Notes: a model not told the origin generated them from the letters alone. A stretch of 64,000 nucleotides of DNA from Lonepinella sp042485795 (GCF_042485795.1 NZ_CP169368.1:806001-870000); one strand, 5' to 3'; shown: positions 23,366 through 33,276, numbered from the stretch's first letter. Numbers and translations are program-made.

Positions 23366-25249
23366 ATGGCTAAAGATTTCGGTAAACTTGCTCGAGAGAT
23401 CATACAACAGGTAGGCGGTGAACAAAATGTACATTCCTTGGTACATTGTGCGACACGATTACGTTTCGTGTTAAAAGACCGTACCAAAGCGAATAAAGAT
23501 GCACTTAGTCAGACCGCTGGAGTGATTAGCGTGGTAGAAAGCGGCGGACAATTTCAGGTGGTGATTGGTAATAATGTACCAAAAGTCTATGCGGAAATTA
23601 TGAATATTGCCAATATTGAAGCAGGTGATACGAAAGATTTACCGAAAGCCAGCGTGATTAATCGGGCTATTGATTTCTTAGCAGGTTCATTTACGCCGAT
23701 GATTGGGGTCATGGCTGGCTCGGGTATTCTAAAAGGCGTATTGGCTATTCTTTCTGTAGCAGGTTGGATAGATCCTCAATCGGGTACTTATTTGGTGTTA
23801 GATGCCACTGCTAGTGCAACCTTTTATTTCTTACCCGTCTTTTTAGCTTTTTCAAGCTCACAAAAATTAAAAACCAGCCCTTATATTGCGGTAGGTGTCG
23901 CCACTGCCTTGCTTTATCCCTCTTTGGTAGAAATAGCCAGCAATGGTAAAGACTTGGTTTTATTTGGTTTTGATGTAGCAGTAATGACCTACACTTACAG
24001 CGTTATCCCAATTTTACTGGCGGTGTGGGCTCAATCTTATGTACAACGCTTTTTTGAAAAAATCTGGCACGAATCCGTGCGGAATTTCTTTGCTCCAGCC
24101 TGTACCTTGGCTGTGGTTGTGCCATTAACCTTATTAATTATTGGTCCTATCGGTTCAGGCATCGGACATGCTTTGGCATCTGCACTGTCTTGGATGATGG
24201 AAGTTAGCCCAGTGCTAACGGGTTTATTTGTGGGCGGTATTTGGCAAGTGTTGGTGATTTTTGGCATTCACTGGAGTGTGGTGCCGATTATGATTAACAA
24301 TATGGCAGTGATTGGTTTTGATGTCATTGCACCATTAACGGGTGCTGCTGTACTTGGGCAAGCAGGGGCGACTTTTGCGGTATTTTTAAAATCACGCAAC
24401 AAAGAGATTAAATCCCTTGCTGGTTCAACCGCTTTTTCTGGCGTTTTGGGGATTACCGAGCCATTAATTTACGGGATTACTTTACGTTTCAAAAAGCCCT
24501 TTATTTATGGCGTTGTCGGCGGTGCGATTGGCGGTGCAGTGATGGCATTGAGTACGGTGAAAATGTTTGCCTTTGGTTTCAGCGGATTATTGCTTTATCC
24601 TGTGTTAATCGGTCCAGAAAGTTCTTTGCTATTCTATTCGTTCGGTTTAGCCACAGCCTTTCTCGTGGGCTGTATATTAACTTATCTTTTCGGCTATAAC
24701 GATGATATGTTGCCAAAATCGGCTAATAATGTAGAGCCGACTACCACATCGGAAAATACAGTCGTTCACACTATTCCATTAGAAAAATTCAGTTTAATCA
24801 GCCCATTAGAGGGAGAAGTGCATAAATTATCTAGCATTGAAGATCCAATGTTTTCCTCCGAAGCACTTGGCAAAGGAGTTGCGATTTTGCCGACTAAAGG
24901 CGAATTGATTTCACCCGTTAACGGCATCGTTAGCTCAATTTTCCCGACTAAACACGCCTACAACATTGTGTCCGATGATGGCTTGGAAATTCTGATTCAT
25001 ATTGGTATAGATACCGTAAAACTAGGTGGCAAGCATTTTAAAACCTTGGTAACAGACGGTGAGCATATTTCTGCTGGGCAGTTGTTAGGTAGATTTGATA
25101 TTGAGGCAATTACTCAAGCAGGCTATTCAGTCATGACCCCTGTCATTATTGCCAATAGCGAGCGTTATCTTGATGTGATTGTTACCGCCGAACCACACAT
25201 TGCACAAAATGAACCGTTAATAAAAGTATTACAAACCACCACGGCATAA
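23366..25249 (+). CDS. bglF: PTS beta-glucoside-specific EIIBCA
   Basis: A 627-residue inner-membrane permease that imports and phosphorylates beta-glucosides. EIIB comes first, with the phosphorylated Cys28 in HCATRLRF; EIIC spans about 100-450 (GITEPLIYGITLRFKKP marks the substrate loop); EIIA is C-terminal (about 470-620), with the active His545 in LIHIGIDTVKL. The leader has a CRP site, a promoter and an antitermination switch. Sugar specificity (arbutin, salicin, cellobiose or other) cannot be read directly. Downstream are two lipoprotein hydrolases and a GH1 enzyme. Confidence 0.95.
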   Translation: MAKDFGKLAREIIQQVGGEQNVHSLVHCATRLRFVLKDRTKANKDALSQTAGVISVVESGGQFQVVIGNNVPKVYAEIMNIANIEAGDTKDLPKASVINRAIDFLAGSFTPMIGVMAGSGILKGVLAILSVAGWIDPQSGTYLVLDATASATFYFLPVFLAFSSSQKLKTSPYIAVGVATALLYPSLVEIASNGKDLVLFGFDVAVMTYTYSVIPILLAVWAQSYVQRFFEKIWHESVRNFFAPACTLAVVVPLTLLIIGPIGSGIGHALASALSWMMEVSPVLTGLFVGGIWQVLVIFGIHWSVVPIMINNMAVIGFDVIAPLTGAAVLGQAGATFAVFLKSRNKEIKSLAGSTAFSGVLGITEPLIYGITLRFKKPFIYGVVGGAIGGAVMALSTVKMFAFGFSGLLLYPVLIGPESSLLFYSFGLATAFLVGCILTYLFGYNDDMLPKSANNVEPTTTSENTVVHTIPLEKFSLISPLEGEVHKLSSIEDPMFSSEALGKGVAILPTKGELISPVNGIVSSIFPTKHAYNIVSDDGLEILIHIGIDTVKLGGKHFKTLVTDGEHISAGQLLGRFDIEAITQAGYSVMTPVIIANSERYLDVIVTAEPHIAQNEPLIKVLQTTTA

Positions 25250-25295
25250 CGGCTTTTCTCTCCATTTAAGCGTAGAGAATATAGTTTAAATTTAG

Positions 25296-25344
25296 AAAGT
25301 GCGGTGTAAAAAATGAAAAATTTTGCTAAAAACCACCGCACTTT
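25296..25344 (+). terminator. Inverted uptake-signal stem-loop after bglF
   Basis: AAAGTGCGGTG (25296-25306) and CACCGCACTTT (25334-25344) form an 11-base stem, followed by only four T in total. Probably a weak terminator or attenuator within the cluster, since the next gene starts 16 bases later. Confidence 0.6.
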
Positions 25345-25359
25345 TGAGGAGATATTACG

Positions 25360-26832
25360 ATGAAAAAATTATTTATGTTGACTTTCGCTGCTACCATTTT
25401 GTTAAGCGGATGCCAAGCAGTCAATCCGTCTTATTCTCAACAGGCTAAAACGACAATTTTGGTGCAAGGGCAAGAGGGCGGACCGAATGTGCCGAAAGTG
25501 ATTATTGCATTAAACGATGAAGTAACGAGTTTTGACAATCAGAATATCAGCATTACTACCGCGGGCGTGCAACGTGAGCTGAAAAATGCTTATATTTCAG
25601 ATGCTCAAGGTAATCCGCAAGCTAAATCAAGGTTCATCACGTTGGAACTCAGCGTGCCTTATCAAGACCATAGCTATGTGGCATCGCCGTTTGTTTATAA
25701 TGCACAAAAATTTATGAATGAATGGGCGACAGAGTATCGGGTTCAAACCGCTATTCAATCATTGACGATTAATGGTAAAAATTATTCTTTAAACCTCGAT
25801 CAAGATGCAATCAACAACCGCCTTGTGCCAGACACCACATTGTTTAACGTGCGTAGTGCATTTTCGGGCAGTTATCGAAATCCATACAATCGGAAAATTG
25901 AAAAATTAACCTTACAAACCGCCGCTTTTGAACCTGAGAATTTAAAACAAGGTGAAAAAAATCCATTGATTATTTGGTTGCACGGACAAGGCGAGGGTGG
26001 CACCGATCCCGATATTGCGATTCTGGGTAATGAAGCCTCAGCCCTAGCCAAATCACCGATTCAGCATTATTTCCACGCAGGTAAACAAACTGGTGCTTAT
26101 GTGTTGGTCGTGCAAACGCCAACCTATTGGATGGATGAGGGTGACGGCAAAAATGGCGGTGGAGCAAACCCATCTCGTTATACGCAAATTTTAATGGATA
26201 CGATTAAAGCCTATGTGAAATCTAATCCTGATGTAGATAGTCGCCGTATTTATTTAGGCGGTGATTCCAATGGTGGCTATATGACGGTGAATATGCTGGT
26301 TAATTATTCGAACTATTTTGCTGCGGCTTATCCAATTTGTGAGGCTTACTCTTATTTCCAACATAAAAAAGATAATCAAGGGCAATATGTCACCCAACAA
26401 GGCACGGGTACGGAAGCCTTTGTAACAACCGATAGCCGTTGGTTTAGCACAGCAAAAGCCAATAAAATTAAGCATATTCCCATTTGGTTTGTGGCATCAA
26501 ACGATGATCCTGTAGTGAATCCGCACAAATATTCGCAACCGACCTATCAAGCCTTACTCAAAGCAGGTGCAAAAAATGTGTGGTATTCCTATTTTGAAAC
26601 GGTGCAAGGTACAGATACTCCAAATACGCGATATTCTGGGCATTTTTCGTGGATTTATGTGCTAAATGATCAAGTGCGTGGTGTACAAAACCCTGCTAAG
26701 ATTTTACTGGCAACGGCACCAAATTATGGCTTTGAACCAAGTAACGCCAACTTTGGCGGTAACTTCCAAGCTAAATTTAATGGAAAAAGCTATTCCAATT
26801 TATTTACTTGGTTGAATGATCAACGAAAATAA
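25360..26832 (+). CDS. Lipoprotein esterase/peptidase-like alpha/beta hydrolase
   Basis: A 490-residue lipoprotein: signal peptide and lipobox LLSGC with lipidated Cys18. An N-terminal beta-rich domain (about 25-180) is followed by an alpha/beta-hydrolase domain with the oxyanion segment WLHGQGEGG near 207 and the nucleophile motif GDSNGG with Ser303. The fold resembles secreted esterases of the PHB-depolymerase / feruloyl-esterase kind and some peptidases. The segment SGHFSW near 425 may hold the catalytic His. Its place between a beta-glucoside PTS and a GH3 enzyme suggests it removes acyl groups from glycosides at the envelope; that is inference. Confidence 0.75.
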   Translation: MKKLFMLTFAATILLSGCQAVNPSYSQQAKTTILVQGQEGGPNVPKVIIALNDEVTSFDNQNISITTAGVQRELKNAYISDAQGNPQAKSRFITLELSVPYQDHSYVASPFVYNAQKFMNEWATEYRVQTAIQSLTINGKNYSLNLDQDAINNRLVPDTTLFNVRSAFSGSYRNPYNRKIEKLTLQTAAFEPENLKQGEKNPLIIWLHGQGEGGTDPDIAILGNEASALAKSPIQHYFHAGKQTGAYVLVVQTPTYWMDEGDGKNGGGANPSRYTQILMDTIKAYVKSNPDVDSRRIYLGGDSNGGYMTVNMLVNYSNYFAAAYPICEAYSYFQHKKDNQGQYVTQQGTGTEAFVTTDSRWFSTAKANKIKHIPIWFVASNDDPVVNPHKYSQPTYQALLKAGAKNVWYSYFETVQGTDTPNTRYSGHFSWIYVLNDQVRGVQNPAKILLATAPNYGFEPSNANFGGNFQAKFNGKSYSNLFTWLNDQRK

Positions 26833-26842
26833 GGAGAAAAGC

Positions 26843-28786
26843 ATGAAAACTATCTTCAAATTATTACCTGTAGCAACCTTAGTGCTTGCTGCTTGTGCCA
26901 GTCAATCTGTACAACAACCAGAGTTAGGGGCGAAAAATTTACCCATTCTTGAGCTAAACGGCTTACGTTTTAAAGATTTCAACCGAAACGGTAAATTAGA
27001 ACCTTTTGAAGACTGGCGAAATAGCCCTGAGCAACGAGCCAAAGATTTAACTGCTCGTCTTTCCATTGAGCAGAAAGTGGGATTGATGTTTCATTCTACT
27101 TTGCCAAATAAAAAGGATTCTAGCACTGAATATGATTTAGTTGAGCTAAAAAATTTGGTGCAAACTAAACATGTTAATCATTTAATCACCCGTCTTGCCA
27201 CTACGCCAGCCAACTTCGCTGAACAAAATAATCTGGCTCAACAAGTAGCGGAGCAAACTGAATTTGCGATTCCGCTTTCGGTCAGTTCCGATCCGCGTCA
27301 CCATTTCTTGCGTGTAGCAGGTACACCAGTTAACGAGGGTTTTTCCAAATGGCCAGAAACCTTAGGTTTTGCCGCCTTAAATGATCCGCAGTTGACGAAA
27401 CAATTCGGGCAAATTGCTGGCAAAGAATATCGTGCGGTAGGGATTCAAGTGGCTCTTTCACCACAAGCAGATCTTGCGACTGAACCCCGTTGGTCGAGAG
27501 TGACTTCTACTTTTGGTTCTAATCCTGACGTAGTGAGTCAACAGGTAGGGGCATATATCGAAGGCTTTCAACAAGGCAATCAGGGGGTAAATCCACAAAG
27601 TGTGGCAACCATTGTGAAACACTGGGTGGGCTATGGAGCCGAGCCGAACGGTTATGACGGACATAATTATTACGGACGTAACGCCCAACATACGGCAGAC
27701 AGTTTCGCTTTGCATGTCAAAGCCTTTGACGGAGCATTTACTGCCAGTACCGCTGGCGTAATGCCAACCTATCCGATTTTGAATGGTGCAACAGTCAATG
27801 GTCAACCGTTGGAAAAAGTGGGGGCGGGTTATAGCAAACAATTACTCACTGATTTGTTACGTAATGAAAAAGGCTTTAAAGGCATTATTTTGTCCGATTG
27901 GGGCATTACTCGTGATTGTACCAGTCAATGTACCAACCCGACTAAGGCTAATCCGCAAACCTTAAAGCAAGTGGCAATGCCTTGGGGCGTGGAGAATTTA
28001 ACCGTGCAACAACGCTATGTGAAAGCACTCAATGCAGGATTGGATCAATTCGGTGGCACGGATAACGTTGAACCGTTACAAAGTGCGGTGAAAAATGGTG
28101 AGATTTCTGAACAACGCCTTGCTCAATCGGTACAGCGGATTCTTGAGCAAAAATTTGCACTAGGCTTATTTGAAAATCCTTATGTTGATGTTACAGCAAC
28201 GGCAACGGTGTTTAATAATGCCGAAACTAAAGCCTTGGCTCATCAGGCTCAACAACAAGCCCAAGTATTATTGGAAAATAATGGCTTAATGCCTGTGCAA
28301 AGTGGCAAAAAAGTCTATTTACATAATGTGGATGCAACGGTTGCCAAACAATATGGCTTTACCGTAGTGAAAAAACTTTCGCAGGCAGATTTTGCCATTG
28401 TTCGACTTGAAACGCCGTTTGAATATCCGCATAGTGAATTTTATTTCGGTAGTTTGCAACATGAGGGACGGCTTAATTTCTTAGCTTCCGATAAAGATTA
28501 TCAAGTAGTGCAAAGTCTTGCCAAAGCTCATGTACCGACCATTGTTTCGGTGTATATGGACAGACCAGCAATTTTAACCAATATTAAGGATAAAGCTGCT
28601 GTACTGATGGTTAATTTCGGAGCGGATGACAATGCTTTATTTGATGTTGTCACAGGCAAAGCTAAAGCTCAAGGCAAATTGCCGTTTGAATTGCCACGTT
28701 CAATGCAGGCAGTGGAAAAACAACATCCTGCTTTGCCAGATGATAGCGAAAATCCGCTTTATCCTTATGGCTACAGTTTCAATTAA
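26843..28786 (+). CDS. Lipoprotein GH3 beta-glucosidase
   Basis: A 647-residue exported lipoprotein (lipobox LAACA, Cys about residue 18) of glycoside hydrolase family 3. The catalytic nucleophile is Asp352 in LSDWG. An EF-hand-like loop DFNRNGKLEPFE near residue 48 is typical of many GH3 proteins. The substrate-side KHWVGYGAE motif near 260 is present. The start at 26843 follows AAGGAGA. The preceding esterase gene ends 10 bases earlier. It would act at the cell envelope, before uptake, on unphosphorylated glycosides. Natural substrate unknown. Confidence 0.88.
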   Translation: MKTIFKLLPVATLVLAACASQSVQQPELGAKNLPILELNGLRFKDFNRNGKLEPFEDWRNSPEQRAKDLTARLSIEQKVGLMFHSTLPNKKDSSTEYDLVELKNLVQTKHVNHLITRLATTPANFAEQNNLAQQVAEQTEFAIPLSVSSDPRHHFLRVAGTPVNEGFSKWPETLGFAALNDPQLTKQFGQIAGKEYRAVGIQVALSPQADLATEPRWSRVTSTFGSNPDVVSQQVGAYIEGFQQGNQGVNPQSVATIVKHWVGYGAEPNGYDGHNYYGRNAQHTADSFALHVKAFDGAFTASTAGVMPTYPILNGATVNGQPLEKVGAGYSKQLLTDLLRNEKGFKGIILSDWGITRDCTSQCTNPTKANPQTLKQVAMPWGVENLTVQQRYVKALNAGLDQFGGTDNVEPLQSAVKNGEISEQRLAQSVQRILEQKFALGLFENPYVDVTATATVFNNAETKALAHQAQQQAQVLLENNGLMPVQSGKKVYLHNVDATVAKQYGFTVVKKLSQADFAIVRLETPFEYPHSEFYFGSLQHEGRLNFLASDKDYQVVQSLAKAHVPTIVSVYMDRPAILTNIKDKAAVLMVNFGADDNALFDVVTGKAKAQGKLPFELPRSMQAVEKQHPALPDDSENPLYPYGYSFN

Positions 28787-28810
28787 ATTTTATCAACAGA
28801 GGACAATATA

Positions 28811-30271
28811 ATGAGTAAATTTCCAAAGGATTTTTTATGGGGCGGTGCTACCGCAGCCAATCAAATTGAGGGCGGTTGGGACGAAGATGGCAAAGGTTTA
28901 GCGGGTTCGGATATGGTGGCTTATGTGCCAAAAGAAATCCGCGGGCTAAAATCGGCAGCCATTGATGTATCTTCCGAACGCATTGATGAGATTTTATCGG
29001 GCAAATTTGAGGGGCGTTTTCCTAAACGTCACGGGATTGATTTTTATCATAAATATAAAGATGATATTGCCTTGTTCGGTGAAATGGGGTTTAAATGTTT
29101 TCGTATTTCTATTCATTGGGCGAGAATTTTCCCGAACGGTTATGATGAGCAACCAAATGAAGCAGGATTGAAATATTATGATGATATGTTTGATGAAATG
29201 CACAAACATGGCATTGAACCCATGGTTACGCTTTCGCACTATGAAACGCCGTTGGGTTTAACCCAAAAATATAACGGCTGGCTGGGGCGAGAAGTGATAG
29301 AACACTTTGTGCGTTATGCTAAAACCGTATTTAACCGCTATAAAGGCAAAGTGAAATATTGGCTGACGTTCAATGAGATCAATATGGTGACGATGCACAG
29401 TGCTTATTGTGGTGCTGGAGTTGTGTTAGATCGGGTACCTGCCGATCAACAGGAAAGTGCTAAATATCAGGCGTTGCATCACCAATTTTTGGCAAGTGCA
29501 TTAGCCACTAAAGCCTTGCGTGAAATTGATCCAAATGCCAAAATCGGTTGTATGCTGGCACGCTTACACCATTATGCGTTAACCGCCGATCCTGCTGATC
29601 AACGCCAAGCACAATGGGGCAATCAACAAAACTTATTCTTTACCGATGTTCATGCTCGTGGTGAATATCCGAAATATATGTTACGTCATTGGGCGGAAAA
29701 TAATGTGCAAATTCGTAAGGAAGTGGGTGATGATGAGATTTTGAAACAGCATACCGTGGACTATATTTCATTCAGTTATTATATGAGTTTAGCGGTAACG
29801 ACCCATCCGCAAGAAGATGGTGATATTGGCGGTAATCTTTTACACGGGGTGAAAAATCCGTACTTAAAAGCCTCTGATTGGGGTTGGCAAATTGACCCAG
29901 TAGGTTTGCGGATTACCTTAAACGATATGTACGACCGCTACCAAAAACCATTATTCATTGTGGAAAACGGGCTAGGTGCTTATGACAAAGTTGAAAATGG
30001 TAAAATTCACGATAGCTACCGTATTGACTATCTCAAAGCTCATATCGAACAGATGGCAGAAGCCATTGCGGACGGTGTGGATCTTTGGGGCTATTTAGAA
30101 TGGGGACCGATTGATTTAGTCAGTATGTCAACCTCCGAAATGAGTAAACGCTACGGCTTTATTTATGTGGATATTGACGATGACGGCAACGGCACGGGCG
30201 AGCGTATTCGCAAAGATTCATTCTATTGGTATAAAAAAGTCATTGCCAGCAATGGGGAAGATTTAGGCTAA
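28811..30271 (+). CDS. GH1 6-phospho-beta-glucosidase
   Basis: A 486-residue cytoplasmic enzyme that cleaves phosphorylated beta-glucosides delivered by the PTS. Acid/base Glu189 is in TFNEIN and nucleophile Glu385 in VENGLG. The C-terminal Ser-...-Lys-x-Tyr phosphate-binding set (SEMSKRYGFIYVD near 450) marks the 6-phospho subgroup (BglA/AscB-like). It starts after AGAGGAC, 24 bases after the GH3 gene, and ends the cluster at an inverted uptake-signal terminator. Confidence 0.95.
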   Translation: MSKFPKDFLWGGATAANQIEGGWDEDGKGLAGSDMVAYVPKEIRGLKSAAIDVSSERIDEILSGKFEGRFPKRHGIDFYHKYKDDIALFGEMGFKCFRISIHWARIFPNGYDEQPNEAGLKYYDDMFDEMHKHGIEPMVTLSHYETPLGLTQKYNGWLGREVIEHFVRYAKTVFNRYKGKVKYWLTFNEINMVTMHSAYCGAGVVLDRVPADQQESAKYQALHHQFLASALATKALREIDPNAKIGCMLARLHHYALTADPADQRQAQWGNQQNLFFTDVHARGEYPKYMLRHWAENNVQIRKEVGDDEILKQHTVDYISFSYYMSLAVTTHPQEDGDIGGNLLHGVKNPYLKASDWGWQIDPVGLRITLNDMYDRYQKPLFIVENGLGAYDKVENGKIHDSYRIDYLKAHIEQMAEAIADGVDLWGYLEWGPIDLVSMSTSEMSKRYGFIYVDIDDDGNGTGERIRKDSFYWYKKVIASNGEDLG

Positions 30272-30294
30272 TTTTTAGGTCTTTACAACCTTTC

Positions 30295-30338
30295 AAGTGC
30301 GGTGAAAAAAATCAGTATTTTTTACACCGCACTTTTTT
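30295..30338. terminator. Bidirectional inverted uptake-signal terminator
   Basis: AAGTGCGGTG (30295-30304) and CACCGCACTT (30325-30334) form a ten-base stem, with A-rich and T-rich inner flanks and a T run on the right. It sits between the convergent GH1 gene and bglG. Confidence 0.85.
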
Positions 30339-30358
30339 GCTTTTGTGCGATAGCAATT

Positions 30359-31195
30359 TCATTTACGAATAATACGTTGAATATGAATAGCCAAATATAA
30401 CTGTTCATCTTGATTTAAGGTTTTATCAAAATTTTTGATTAGGTATTTATTAATTTTTTCCACACATTGATACACATCAGGATAGGCTTTTCGGGTTTGT
30501 TGATAGAGAAAATCATCACCAAAATTGGGGATTTCCTGATTGGAGAATAAGCGTTGCGAAAAATGTTGTAAATGGGTGATAAATCGTCCGCAATCAAAAT
30601 CATTAGGATCTAATACCAGATTAAAATGATAGCCGACAATCGCTAAAATATCTTTAATGATTTGCATAGTACGATAGGTTTCAGGCATTTCACTGTCTGT
30701 ACGAGCGTTAAAAATATGTAAAGCGATAAATCCTGCTTCATCATCGGTCATTTTCACATTCATTTCACGGTTAATTAATTGCACCGCATACTGCCCAATG
30801 GCAAATTCCTTTTTATAGAGGCGTTGAATTTCATAGGATAAGCCATTTTGGATTGGCTGTTGATGACGAAGTCGTTCTACTGCATGATAAATATGATCGG
30901 TTAAACTCACATAAATATTATTGGACAATTCCGTCCCTAACAGACGATTGGCGTGCTTGATAATACGATGGGTTAAACGAAAATATTGTGGTGGAATTTC
31001 ACTTAAAATTTCAGTTAAATGAGTCGCAAAAATACTTTTATTTAAACTAAAGGTCTTCTCAATAGCTTGCTCATTAGCCAGATCTCCCACTTTTTTGTTA
31101 AAGGAAATGCCTTTGCCCAAAATAACTAATTCTGTGCCATGTTCATTTTCCGCCAAGATAGCGTTGTTGTTAAAGATCTTAGTAATTTTCAGCAT
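30359..31195 (-). CDS. bglG: BglG/LicT-family transcription antiterminator
   Basis: A 278-residue RNA-binding regulator. The N-terminal CAT domain (about 1-55, MLKITKIFNNNAILA) binds RAT RNA. Two PRD domains follow, with conserved His sites in LTHRIIKHANRL / LTDHIYHAVERL and FIALHIFNAR / YLAIHIQRI, which PTS proteins phosphorylate to control activity. The start at 31195 follows GGGAAAT; an extension to 31216 is not needed. The only matching RAT-terminator in the window is in front of bglF, so that is the likely target. It is divergent from the EIIBC gene at 31403. Confidence 0.94.
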   Translation of the reverse strand: MLKITKIFNNNAILAENEHGTELVILGKGISFNKKVGDLANEQAIEKTFSLNKSIFATHLTEILSEIPPQYFRLTHRIIKHANRLLGTELSNNIYVSLTDHIYHAVERLRHQQPIQNGLSYEIQRLYKKEFAIGQYAVQLINREMNVKMTDDEAGFIALHIFNARTDSEMPETYRTMQIIKDILAIVGYHFNLVLDPNDFDCGRFITHLQHFSQRLFSNQEIPNFGDDFLYQQTRKAYPDVYQCVEKINKYLIKNFDKTLNQDEQLYLAIHIQRIIRK

Positions 31196-31305
31196 AGCAA
31201 TTTCCCGTATATTCAATCATAAAAGGTGGAAAATTCCAGACTCAATTTCATTATAGATAAACCTGACATAAAGTCTATTGGTTATAATAAAAAATATTTT
31301 TATAA

Positions 31306-31327
31306 TTTATGACGGAGATCACATTTT
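31306..31327 (+). promoter_or_regulatory. CRP site upstream of the PTS EIIBC gene
   Basis: TATGA-N6-TCACA at 31309-31324 differs from the CRP core at one base, and the right half AGATCACATTT is perfect. It lies in the intergenic region shared by bglG and the EIIBC gene. Confidence 0.6.
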
Positions 31328-31402
31328 TTAAATGATTTTTGAAGTAAAATTTCTTTCGCCGTAAATTAATAAATTAAACTTTCAAAATTCAAGGAGATCA
31401 TT

Positions 31403-32860
31403 ATGAGTATTCTCAATTATTTGCAAAAAATTGGGCGAGCATTAATGGTGCCTGTGGCAGCTTTACCAGCCGCTGCACTATTAATGGGTGTGGGGTATTG
31501 GCTTGATCCAGATGGTTGGGGAGCTAATAGTCAACTGGCAGCATTGTTAATTAAATCGGGTGGAGCAATTATCGATCAAATGCCTTTCCTATTTGCTATT
31601 GGTGTGGCTTTTGGTATGTCAAAAGATAAACACGGTTCTGCCGCACTGTCAGGTTTAGTGGGTTATTTAGTGGTAACAACATTGCTTTCCCCTGCAGCGG
31701 TCGCTCAATTACAAGGTATTCCAGCCGATCAAGTTCCAGCCGCCTTTAATAAAATTAATAACCAATTTATTGGGATTTTAGTCGGGGTGATTTCTGCTGA
31801 GTTATATAATCGTTTCCATACCGTTGAATTGCCGAAAGCCTTGGCTTTCTTTAGTGGTAAACGCTTAGTGCCAATCGTGGTGTCTTTGGTGATGATTATT
31901 GTTGCCTTTGTGTTACTTTATGTTTGGCCTGTGATTTTTGGTGGCTTGGTATCTTTCGGTGAATCGATTAAAGATTTAGGGGCAACGGGTGCAGGTATTT
32001 ATGCTTTCTTTAACCGTTTATTGATCCCTGTTGGCTTACATCACGCCTTGAACTCTGTATTCTGGTTTGATGTGGCGGGTATCAATGATATTCCAAATTT
32101 CTTAGGTGGTGCTCAATCTCTTGCTGATGGTAAAGCCGTGGTTGGTGTAACGGGTATGTATCAGGCAGGTTTCTTCCCTGTTATGATGTTTGGTTTACCA
32201 GCCGCTGCATTAGCGATTTATCATAGTGCCAAACCTGCCAAAAAAGCACAGATTGCTTCCCTTATGTTTGCAGCGGCACTAGCTTCGTTCTTTACTGGTA
32301 TTACTGAACCCCTCGAATTTGCTTTTATGTTTGTTGCACCTGTACTTTATCTAGTACACGCATTATTAACCGCACTTTCTGTCTATATTGCCGCATCAAT
32401 GCACTGGATCGCTGGTTTTGGATTTAGTGCGGGGTTAGTGGATATGGTGCTTTCTTCTCGTAATCCATTGGCAGTGAGTTGGTATATGCTGATTGTTCAA
32501 GGTTTGGTCTTTGCTGCGATTTACTATGTGATATTCCGTACTGTGATCAAAATGTTCAACTTGAAAACCCCTGGTCGTGAAGATGATGAAGTGGTTGAAA
32601 ATATTGAGCAAAATAATGCCAGTTATGAGCAACAAGCCGTACAATTTGTAAAAGCATTAGGCGGTAAACAAAATCTTAGCAATATTGATTATTGCACCAC
32701 AAGATTACGTTTAACTGTGCAAGATATGCGTAAAATTAATGAATCCCAACTCAAAGCCTTAGGCTCAAAAGGTCTGGTCAAAATGGGCGATAATGGTTTA
32801 CAAGTTATTCTGGGATTAGAGGCAGAATTTGTTGCTGAGGCGATGAAAAAAGTGAGTTAA
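31403..32860 (+). CDS. PTS EIIBC of the glucose / N-acetylglucosamine family
   Basis: A 485-residue sugar permease with an N-terminal EIIC domain (about 1-390; PFLFAIGVAFGMSKDKHG, and the HHALNSVFWF segment near 214) and a C-terminal EIIB domain with phosphorylated Cys431 in DYCTTRLRL. No EIIA is fused, so it must use a separate one such as Crr. The overall pattern is closest to NagE (N-acetylglucosamine) rather than maltose transporters, but the sugar is not certain. Strong ribosome site (AAGGAGAT). A terminator follows. Confidence 0.88.
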   Translation: MSILNYLQKIGRALMVPVAALPAAALLMGVGYWLDPDGWGANSQLAALLIKSGGAIIDQMPFLFAIGVAFGMSKDKHGSAALSGLVGYLVVTTLLSPAAVAQLQGIPADQVPAAFNKINNQFIGILVGVISAELYNRFHTVELPKALAFFSGKRLVPIVVSLVMIIVAFVLLYVWPVIFGGLVSFGESIKDLGATGAGIYAFFNRLLIPVGLHHALNSVFWFDVAGINDIPNFLGGAQSLADGKAVVGVTGMYQAGFFPVMMFGLPAAALAIYHSAKPAKKAQIASLMFAAALASFFTGITEPLEFAFMFVAPVLYLVHALLTALSVYIAASMHWIAGFGFSAGLVDMVLSSRNPLAVSWYMLIVQGLVFAAIYYVIFRTVIKMFNLKTPGREDDEVVENIEQNNASYEQQAVQFVKALGGKQNLSNIDYCTTRLRLTVQDMRKINESQLKALGSKGLVKMGDNGLQVILGLEAEFVAEAMKKVS

Positions 32861-32881
32861 GATAATTAAAATAACTTTTAT

Positions 32882-32905
32882 AAAGCGGAGCAATCCGCTT
32901 TTTTA
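32882..32905 (+). terminator. Terminator of the PTS EIIBC gene
   Basis: AAAGCGGA, loop GCAA, TCCGCTTT, then TTTT: an eight-base stem with a GNRA-type tetraloop, 21 bases after the stop. Confidence 0.85.
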
Positions 32906-32981
32906 CTTTTCGCAATTAACTTATTGCATTAAATAATTTTAGTGATAAATTTAGAGATAAATTGACTAAAGGAGAATTATT

Positions 32982-33275
32982 ATGCTAACTCAAGAAAGAA
33001 AAGCACAGATGATTGAAAGCCTTAAAAAAGATTACGTTGTTCTGACCGATATTGTGGTTGAAGTTGTCGCTGATACCAAAGCCGATATGTTGATGATTGA
33101 ATTGCAAGCAGGGCAAACTGATGAAATGGCAAAAGATGAAAAACGTCTATTAGACATAAAAAAAGCCTATTCAGCCCTATATAAAACCAATCAAGAAAAA
33201 GCCGTTGATATGATTGAACAAATTTACGAACTAAGTGATAAATACGATAAGCTACGTATTGCAAAAGGGCTTTAA
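32982..33275 (+). CDS. Putative antitoxin paired with a zeta-like toxin
   Basis: A 97-residue, highly charged protein that looks all-helical (for example KAYSALYKTNQEKAVDMIEQ near residue 65). It ends one base before the start of a zeta-toxin-like kinase and has its own ribosome site (AAAGGAGA). Epsilon antitoxins are about 90-residue helical proteins that block the ATP site of zeta. Size, fold guess and tight coupling fit that role, but I see no sequence signature of known epsilon or PezA proteins and no DNA-binding domain. Confidence 0.65.
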   Translation: MLTQERKAQMIESLKKDYVVLTDIVVEVVADTKADMLMIELQAGQTDEMAKDEKRLLDIKKAYSALYKTNQEKAVDMIEQIYELSDKYDKLRIAKGL

Positions 33276-33276
33276 T

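Noticed and set aside
27458..27841. 127-codon open frame antisense to the GH3 gene
   Set aside because: Antisense shadow of a well-supported gene; no signature.
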